DNA from: SIG440 sp045648205
Lineage (GTDB): Bacteria; Bacillota; Clostridia; Monoglobales; Monoglobaceae
DNA: 20,124 nucleotides
Direction: 5' to 3'
Assembly: GCA_045648205.1 (NCBI GenBank)
Contig: JAZRNM010000009.1
Span: 1 to 20,124, forward strand
The position numbers were made by a program, and so were the translations under genes. Below are positions 15,834-20,124 of this stretch, piece by piece. The stretch's first letter is position 1; each line of letters begins with the position of its first letter. The notes beneath the pieces are model-generated. The model did not search any database. It worked only from the letters and a program-made list of their open reading frames with translations, and had not been told where the DNA came from.

Positions 15834-15862
15834 AATATAGCATACCTTTCCTTTGTTGTCAA
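15834..15862 (-). promoter_or_regulatory. Promoter of the GntR-ABC operon
   Basis: On the minus strand, consensus TTGACA (15857-15862), a 17-bp spacer and TATATT (15834-15839) stand about 44 nt before the chosen GntR start codon, with the inverted repeat between them. Confidence 0.83.
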
Positions 15863-15872
15863 TGTTTTTTAT

Positions 15873-15909
15873 AAAAAAAGCAGACAGTTTGTGAAAACAA
15901 ACTGTCTGC
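15873..15909 (-). terminator. Intrinsic terminator after ferritin
   Basis: GCAGACAGTTTGT (15880-15892) pairs perfectly with its complement at 15897-15909 around a 4-nt loop. On the minus strand it is followed by a run of seven T. It lies 12 nt after the ferritin stop. Confidence 0.92.
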
Positions 15910-15921
15910 AGGTAGTTTTGT

Positions 15922-16434
15922 TTAAAGTACTAATGACGGTGCAGTGTAGATTCTTGCGGCATATTCCGCATCCAGAGAATAAAGTCCTTTTGAGTCACCA
16001 CCGAAGAGTTCCATCTTTTTAATCATATCATCTGCATTCTTTTCTTCTTCAAGCTGTTCCTTGACAAACCAGTCCAGAAACTGCATTGTCCGAAAGTCCT
16101 TAACCTCATGTGCTACGGCATAAATATCATTTATCAGTGAAGTCACATACTGTTCGTGTTCAAGACCTGCCTTGAGAGGGTCCATAAGACCAGCAAGCTT
16201 TTTATCAGGCTTGTCAATTGCACCAAGGTCTACCTTTTCACCGCACAACTGCAAGTATTTCAAAAACAGCATTGCGTGGTCACGTTCTTCCTGAGCCTGA
16301 ACCATATACCAGTTTGCAAACCCGTCAAGCCCCTGCGCTTCATAAAAAACAGAAAAGTCAAGATACAGGTACGCCGAATAAAGTTCCTTTGTAATCTGTT
16401 CATTAAGTAATTTTGAAACCTTTACATCCAACAT
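15922..16434 (-). CDS. ftnA: Non-heme ferritin
   Basis: A 170-residue four-helix ferritin that oxidises and stores iron in a 24-mer shell. Ferroxidase ligands are visible: Glu17 in TKELYSAYLYLD, Glu50 and His53 in QAQEERDHAMLFL, Glu94 in LEHEQYV, and the glutamates of KEQLEEEKN (125-133). Length and motifs fit the FtnA type rather than heme bacterioferritin or Dps. AGGTGATT precedes the ATG. The gene is a single transcription unit with its own promoter and terminator, divergent from the MATE gene. A rubrerythrin remnant lies on the far side of the MATE gene, so the original locus seems to have held two iron/oxygen-stress functions close together. Confidence 0.95.
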   Translation of the reverse strand: MLDVKVSKLLNEQITKELYSAYLYLDFSVFYEAQGLDGFANWYMVQAQEERDHAMLFLKYLQLCGEKVDLGAIDKPDKKLAGLMDPLKAGLEHEQYVTSLINDIYAVAHEVKDFRTMQFLDWFVKEQLEEEKNADDMIKKMELFGGDSKGLYSLDAEYAARIYTAPSLVL

Positions 16435-16484
16435 AAAATCACCTCATCATATATAATTTTGGTAAAACATTTTCTACTAATCTA

Positions 16485-16513
16485 AATATATCAAATCCCC
16501 TAAGTATTGTCAA
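16485..16513 (-). promoter_or_regulatory. Ferritin promoter
   Basis: On the minus strand, TTGACA (16508-16513), 17 bp and TATATT (16485-16490) lie about 50 nt before the ferritin start. I see no clear Fur or PerR box over it. Confidence 0.8.
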
Positions 16514-16583
16514 GTATTTTGGTCTTCCAAATACCGCCAGAAGTGCGTACCTGCCATTTTTTCAACTATTTTCGCAAAACCTC

Positions 16584-16619
16584 TTGACTTTGACATTATG
16601 TTATGATTTATAATATATT
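16584..16619 (+). promoter_or_regulatory. Promoter region of the MATE gene
   Basis: TTGACT (16584-16589) and perfect TATAAT (16609-16614) are 19 bp apart. Alternatively TTGACA (16590-16595) pairs with TATATT (16614-16619) at 18 bp. An imperfect palindrome TGACAT-T-ATGTTA lies between the boxes. A 19-bp spacer carrying a palindrome is the arrangement used by MerR-type activators, but the evidence is thin. Confidence 0.5.
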
Positions 16620-16644
16620 TATTCAATAACACAGGGAGATTTTT

Positions 16645-18000
16645 ATGGAACGCACAACAGACATGACAAAAGGCTCAATATTAAAGCATCTTCTGACTTT
16701 TGCCTTTCCTCTGATTTTAGCCAATTTAGGTCAGCAGCTATATATGATTGTGGATGCTGCCATTGTGGGCCGTGGTGTCGGAGTTAAGGCTCTGGCCGCT
16801 GTTGGTGCCACCGATTGGATTTACTGTCTCATTTTTTGGACAATTATGGGTATTACGCAAGCCTTTTCGACCTTTGTTTCCAGATATTTCGGTGACAAAA
16901 ATTATCATGATATGAACAAAACCATTGCAATGTCAAGTATTATTTGCTTAGTAGTGGGAATTATTCTGACAGTCCTCGGGATTTTTTTCGCAAGACCGCT
17001 TCTTATGGTTCTGGATACTCCGGGGGATATTATAGACAGTGCTGTAATTTATCTCTCTACGATGATTGCAGGCACTTTGGTTGTAACTGCATACAATATG
17101 GCATCCTCTGTTCTCAGAGCTTTCGGCGATGGCAAGTCCCCTCTGATTGCAATGATAACTGCGGCACTCCTCAATATTGGTCTTGACCTTTTATTCGTAA
17201 TGGTATTTCGCTGGGGCGTTTTCGGTGCAGCACTTGCGTCTGTTCTGTCTCAGCTTGTGTCCTTTGTTTACTGTTTGTATCAGGTTAAAAAAATAAACTG
17301 CGTTAAGCTTGACAAAAAAATGTGGAAAATGGACTATAAGATGATAAAAAATCTTCTTGCTTTTGGCATTCCAATTTCTCTCCAATACATAGTAATTTCA
17401 GTCGGTGGAATGATTTTGCAATCCACAATAAATCTTCAGGGAAGCACCTTTATAGCGGGATTTGCTGCAACAAACAAGCTTTATGGTCTATTAGAATGCA
17501 CAGCCATTTCTTTTGGCATCGCATTTTCTACATTCTTTGCCCAGAACTATGGGGCAGGGCTAAAAGCCAGAGTGCGAAAAAGCATAAGAACCGGAGAAAA
17601 ACTTTGTATTGTTTCCGCACTTATTGTCTCTGCTTTTGTGTTCCTCACAGGCAAATATCTTCTTCAGTTGTTCCTTGATGTATCAAAGGAAGGCGGCCCC
17701 GAAGCCCTTGCAATCGGTACAAAATATCTGTTTTATATGGCTGCATCTTTATCTGTACTTTACCTTATCTATGTTTACAGAAATGCACTTCAGGCAGTTG
17801 GCATATCATTCTGGTCAATGATGTCCGGTTTTGCAGAATTTGCCGTAAGAGTTTTTATGGGAAAAGCAGTTATTGTGTGGTTTGGTTCAGAAACATTATT
17901 CTTTACTGAACCTGCTGCCTGGCTTGGAGCTATGCTTACTGTAATGATTCCTTATTATGTTCTAAAAAATAAATTACTCAAGGAAAAAGGCAATGTCTGA
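16645..18000 (+). CDS. MATE family efflux transporter
   Basis: A 451-residue membrane protein with about twelve hydrophobic segments in two similar halves, the layout of Na+- or H+-driven multidrug and toxin exporters. Typical N-terminal features are MTKGSILKHLLTFAFPLILANLGQQ, then MIVDAAIVGRGVGVKALAAVGA and the cytoplasmic loop VSRYFGDKNY. The second half begins near LLAFGIPISLQYIVISVGGM and contains GFAATNKLYGLLE and FFAQNYGAGLKARVRKSIRTG. Length is normal. GGGAG precedes the ATG. The substrate cannot be predicted. It is a single gene, divergent from ferritin, and ends before a hairpin shared with the rubrerythrin remnant. Confidence 0.95.
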   Translation: MERTTDMTKGSILKHLLTFAFPLILANLGQQLYMIVDAAIVGRGVGVKALAAVGATDWIYCLIFWTIMGITQAFSTFVSRYFGDKNYHDMNKTIAMSSIICLVVGIILTVLGIFFARPLLMVLDTPGDIIDSAVIYLSTMIAGTLVVTAYNMASSVLRAFGDGKSPLIAMITAALLNIGLDLLFVMVFRWGVFGAALASVLSQLVSFVYCLYQVKKINCVKLDKKMWKMDYKMIKNLLAFGIPISLQYIVISVGGMILQSTINLQGSTFIAGFAATNKLYGLLECTAISFGIAFSTFFAQNYGAGLKARVRKSIRTGEKLCIVSALIVSAFVFLTGKYLLQLFLDVSKEGGPEALAIGTKYLFYMAASLSVLYLIYVYRNALQAVGISFWSMMSGFAEFAVRVFMGKAVIVWFGSETLFFTEPAAWLGAMLTVMIPYYVLKNKLLKEKGNV

Positions 18001-18031
18001 GCTATATCATCTAAAAATCGCATAAAACAAG

Positions 18032-18054
18032 AGGGTTGAGCATTGCTCAACCCT
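18032..18054. terminator. Terminator shared by MATE and the rubrerythrin remnant
   Basis: AGGGTTGAGCA and TGCTCAACCCT form a perfect 11-bp stem around one T. It lies 31 nt after the MATE stop and, on the minus strand, 11 nt after the rubrerythrin stop, where it is followed by CTTGTTTTAT. It looks like the original convergent terminator of both genes. Confidence 0.78.
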
Positions 18055-18065
18055 TTAATTATTTA

Positions 18066-18125
18066 TTATCCAAAATATCTCTTTAAAAGTCCTTCGAAAG
18101 CCTTGCCATGTCGAGCTTCGTCATA
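18066..18125 (-). pseudogene. rbr: Rubrerythrin 3'-end fragment, cut off from its gene
   Basis: Reading the minus strand from 18125 gives YDEARHGKAFEGLLKRYFG and a TAA stop. DEARHGKAFEGLLKRYFG is the usual C-terminus of clostridial rubrerythrin, the non-heme diiron peroxidase; it includes the last diiron-helix motif DEARH. Upstream the same frame reads only a few unrelated residues (IQFDSN) before a stop at 18144-18146. The gene therefore loses its other ~170 codons within a few bases of 18123. A terminator follows the stop at a normal distance. The break coincides with the start of integrase-associated DNA, so this is best read as the 3' end of the target gene displaced by insertion. A new 3' end may restore the gene at the far junction, outside the window. 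Confidence 0.8.
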
Positions 18126-18132
18126 GTTACTA

Positions 18133-18154
18133 TCAAATTGAATTTATCAGTTTT
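18133..18154 (+). repeat. 22-bp direct repeat, copy 1
   Basis: The repeat begins TCAAATTGAATTTATCAG and ends in TTTT. It is identical to the copy at 18237-18258, whose start is 104 bp away. This copy begins 8 bp beyond the end of recognisable rubrerythrin coding sequence, where integrase core or arm binding would be expected. Confidence 0.85.
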
Positions 18155-18236
18155 CCTTTGTATTTCAAGGGTTTGTGGCATTTTGTAATTTGGCAAATGC
18201 GGTAATTTTGCCGGTTTCGTTGCCAGTTTGATAAAC

Positions 18237-18258
18237 TCAAATTGAATTTATCAGTTTT
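18237..18258 (+). repeat. 22-bp direct repeat, copy 2
   Basis: Identical over 22 bp to the copy at 18133-18154. It is preceded by AGTTTGATAAACT, whose TGATAAA is the complement of the TTTATCA inside the repeat, so the second copy sits in a local inverted-repeat context that the first lacks. Confidence 0.85.
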
Positions 18259-18415
18259 AGGTTGAAATCTCAACAAAAACTCAATTTTCAACTTGTTCAC
18301 GATACGTATCATGACATAATCGGTGAACGAAACTGTTTATGATGATATTATAACACAACCTTAAATATTTTGCAATAACCACAGAAAAATTTCATAAAAA
18401 AACTGACTCTCAAGA

Positions 18416-18449
18416 AAAATACCGTGAACTCTATCGAACACGGTATTTT
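18416..18449 (-). terminator. Intrinsic terminator after the element's 240-aa gene
   Basis: AAAATACCGTG (18416-18426) pairs perfectly with CACGGTATTTT (18439-18449) around a 12-nt loop. On the minus strand the stem ends in TATTTTTC. It lies about 20 nt after the stop of the 240-residue gene and closes the integrase transcript. Confidence 0.83.
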
Positions 18450-18468
18450 CTAAACTGTTAATTTATAC

Positions 18469-19191
18469 TTAATCAAAATCCACACCTAATCCCCAATTTT
18501 CAAGGTAGTCTTCAAGGTTATTCTTAAATTGCTTCATATCGTCGTATGCCATTTCTTTTAAATAAGAATACTCGTGTGTGTCCGGTGTTACTTCAAACTG
18601 AACATCTAAACGATAGGGTGAATTAGGTATTTGACTGAAAAGGTCTATTACAAAACTATATGTATTATAAACCTCTGCAATATCAAACATCAATTGTAAT
18701 ACTTTTGATTTATCATAAACTTCTTTTCGGAATGATGCATGTATCTCTCTAAATGTGGCTTCATCAATCTTGCGACGGTAACAATAAACCTTTTTTGAAG
18801 TTGTCTTATCGTCTATTTGAGCAGGCATCTTTTGAGAGTATAACCACTTTCTAATGTTATCTTCGTCAGCTTTGAAAATTTGCGCGAATTCATATGTTCT
18901 TATTGCGTCAAATTCATGATTTCTGTTTGAGCAAAAAGCTTTTGCTGCCCTTACCTTTAATTCATATAAATCTGTAGAACGATAATCTGCATAACCATAA
19001 CGTTCTAATGACTTTTGTTCTTTCACATTGAAAAGCACATTGGATTTTGCAGTCAAATCTAAAAACTCATCTGATTTTGATGCTAATTCGGATGCTATCT
19101 TTTTGGTTATTTCAATGAGTTCTTCATCATTCATATCTTTTATCATATTCTGGAAATTTTCTAATTCTTCTAATCTTTTAAGTTCTATCAT
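18469..19191 (-). CDS. Unrecognised protein beside integrase, possible excisionase-like helix
   Basis: I do not recognise this 240-residue protein as a known family. It is soluble, acidic and rich in Lys, Glu and Asp, with a helical N-terminus (about 1-55, many Leu/Ile/Glu, possibly coiled coil). Residues about 98-141 (RTYEFAQIFKADEDNIRKWL, then YSQKMPAQ and a KVYCYRRKI strand) have the pattern of a helix-turn-helix plus basic wing, as in excisionases and MerR-like proteins. Some 100 further residues follow, far more than a classical excisionase. AGGAG stands 9 nt before the ATG. It lies 17 nt after the integrase stop in the same direction and is followed by a terminator, so the two form one unit next to the attachment site. 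A directionality or regulatory role is inference only. Confidence 0.7.
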   Translation of the reverse strand: MIELKRLEELENFQNMIKDMNDEELIEITKKIASELASKSDEFLDLTAKSNVLFNVKEQKSLERYGYADYRSTDLYELKVRAAKAFCSNRNHEFDAIRTYEFAQIFKADEDNIRKWLYSQKMPAQIDDKTTSKKVYCYRRKIDEATFREIHASFRKEVYDKSKVLQLMFDIAEVYNTYSFVIDLFSQIPNSPYRLDVQFEVTPDTHEYSYLKEMAYDDMKQFKNNLEDYLENWGLGVDFD

Positions 19192-19208
19192 ATATTTTAA
19201 CTCCTATA

Positions 19209-20124
19209 TCATAATAATTTTAATGCTTCTTTTAGTTTCTCATCAGCAATCTCATTTTCGCCAAAATAATACTGCGACGTAGTTGAAATTTTCAAATGTC
19301 CTAATCTTTTCTGTAATTTTGGCATAGGAACATTGACTGCAGCCAAAAATGATGCATGTGTATGTCGGAGATTGTGGTACTTGAAATGTATTCCCAATTC
19401 CTTTTCAATTTTTACGCCCCATGACTTCATACTATCACTTGTCAGAAGTTGTCCGTTCCTTTGTCTGTTTATAAAATCTCCGCCCACCTCATCATCACCG
19501 TAATCAACACCCATTAATACCTTAACAGTTTCAGTTGCTCTGTATGATGTACCGTAGTATTTTCGTTGCTGTTCTTGTTCTTCTTTTAACTTTTTCAAAT
19601 GTTCGTACAGCTTGTCTGGAATTTCAATTTCACGTTTGGAAGCAGTAGTCTTACAAGGTGCAAGAACTCTATGGGGAGAATCCATCAACAATTGTTTTTC
19701 AATAGTGATTTTATGCGTATCCCAATTGATATCTCTCCAACGTAACGCAAAACATTCACTTATTCTGACTCCTAAATAATATCCGAGTAAAAAAGCGGTA
19801 TATAAATTTGTAGGTGCTAATCTTTCTGCCATTTTCTGAATCTCTGCTTGTGTATATGTTTCTATTGTAAGATCGTCCTTGTCTTCATCTGTCATTTCAG
19901 GCATTGTCAATCTAATATTTTTATCCTCACACATAGTACAATATGTATTTCTGCTTATCCAATACATACTGCGGGCATACCCCCATATCAAGTAAAAGAA
20001 TTTCAGAAAGCCCTCAACATATTTGTAAGCATATCCACCTGAAAAATTGTTGTATGCCGAACCTTTGTAATAAAGTTCCACCAAGTAGTTATATAGTTCA
20101 CCTACACCTATTGAAATCAATGGT
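19209..20124 (-). CDS. int: Tyrosine recombinase/integrase (partial, N-terminus beyond window)
   Basis: This recombinase cuts and joins the element's attachment sites through a phosphotyrosine bond. At least 304 residues are visible; the frame is still open at the right edge, so part of the N-terminal DNA-binding region is missing. An in-frame TTG at 20120 is probably internal. Counted from that TTG, the catalytic set is complete: Arg119 in GVRISECFALRW, a lysine region CKTTASKREIEI, HNLRH (His249, Arg252), GHLKI (His275) and Tyr284 in STTSQYYF. Residues about 10-75 look like the end of a core-binding domain. It is transcribed toward the attachment region and the rubrerythrin fragment, with a 240-residue gene between, a usual arrangement at the end of integrative conjugative elements or prophages. 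Which of these it is cannot be told here. Confidence 0.94.
   Translation of the reverse strand, partial: PLISIGVGELYNYLVELYYKGSAYNNFSGGYAYKYVEGFLKFFYLIWGYARSMYWISRNTYCTMCEDKNIRLTMPEMTDEDKDDLTIETYTQAEIQKMAERLAPTNLYTAFLLGYYLGVRISECFALRWRDINWDTHKITIEKQLLMDSPHRVLAPCKTTASKREIEIPDKLYEHLKKLKEEQEQQRKYYGTSYRATETVKVLMGVDYGDDEVGGDFINRQRNGQLLTSDSMKSWGVKIEKELGIHFKYHNLRHTHASFLAAVNVPMPKLQKRLGHLKISTTSQYYFGENEIADEKLKEALKLL

Larger units (their letters stand above)
18123..18410. other. Probable attachment-site (attL) region of an integrative element
   Basis: These 288 non-coding, AT-rich bases lie between the rubrerythrin fragment and the element's first gene. They hold two copies of a 22-bp direct repeat (18133-18154 and 18237-18258) and a palindrome AGTTTGATAAACT just left of the second copy. 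They also hold a 7-bp inverted repeat GTTGAAA/TTTCAAC (18261-18292) and a perfect GATACGTATC palindrome (18301-18310) between GTTCAC and GTGAAC arms (18295-18328). No open frame of note is present. Clustered direct and inverted repeats beside a tyrosine integrase are typical of recombinase core and arm binding sites. The exact crossover point cannot be fixed without the other junction. Confidence 0.62.

Noticed and set aside
15791..15862. N-terminal extension of the GntR protein
   Set aside because: It would place coding sequence over a strong promoter and a perfect inverted repeat.
18133..18258. CRISPR array
   Set aside because: Only two repeats, spaced more than twice as far apart as usual, with no cas genes; the integrase context explains them better.
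18123..18410. Small RNA or riboswitch in the repeat region
   Set aside because: Inverted repeats are present, but no promoter-terminator pair frames them and no known aptamer motif was recognised.

Overview
The window looks like chromosome of a low- to mid-GC anaerobic Bacillota, most likely a gut-type member of the Clostridia. The signs are an mcsA-mcsB-clpC stress operon, a bifunctional AdhE behind clostridial-type Rex operators, a ferritin, a rubrerythrin remnant, AGGAGG-type ribosome binding sites and intrinsic terminators at most convergent ends. No taxon finer than the class can be supported from the sequence.

Layout. (1) 2-3639, plus strand: the end of mcsA, then mcsB and clpC, forming the protein-arginine-phosphorylation and ClpC quality-control operon. 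A perfect palindrome terminator shared with the opposite strand closes it. (2) 3673-6446, minus strand: a YitT-family membrane protein, a cysteine/histidine-rich DUF6062-like protein and a glycerate kinase, with a promoter in front of the YitT gene. (3) 6548-10091, minus strand: adhE followed 26 nt later by an APH-type kinase, ending in a terminator. The adhE upstream region has a near-consensus sigma-A promoter (TTGACA-17-TAGAAT) inside a cluster of three Rex-like operators, so NADH/NAD+ control of fermentation is very likely. (4) 10184-12486: a Gfo/Idh/MocA oxidoreductase resembling GH109 NAD-dependent glycosidases, divergent from an AraC-type regulator, with apparently overlapping face-to-face promoters. 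(5) 12497-15862, minus strand: a GntR (YtrA-like) regulator, an ABC ATPase and an ABC permease, tightly overlapped, with a perfect 9+9 bp inverted repeat at the predicted transcription start. (6) 15873-18054: ferritin (minus) and a MATE exporter (plus), divergent.

(7) 18055-20124 is the most interesting part. Just past the MATE terminator lie the last codons of a rubrerythrin gene (DEARHGKAFEGLLKRYFG plus stop, minus strand). Homology stops abruptly at about 18122. From there on the DNA is AT-rich, with a 22-bp direct repeat, several inverted repeats, an unrecognised 240-aa protein containing a possible excisionase-like winged helix, and a tyrosine integrase running off the right edge. I read this as the left end (attL side) of an integrative element that entered the 3' end of the rubrerythrin gene. 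Its cargo lies beyond the window.

No phage structural genes, CRISPR array, rRNA or tRNA were seen. Start sites were moved inward from the longest frame for the glycerate kinase, YitT, permease and GntR genes on ribosome-binding-site and homology grounds. Motif and promoter positions come from reading the sequence by eye. Family names rest on recognised motifs, not on a database search.
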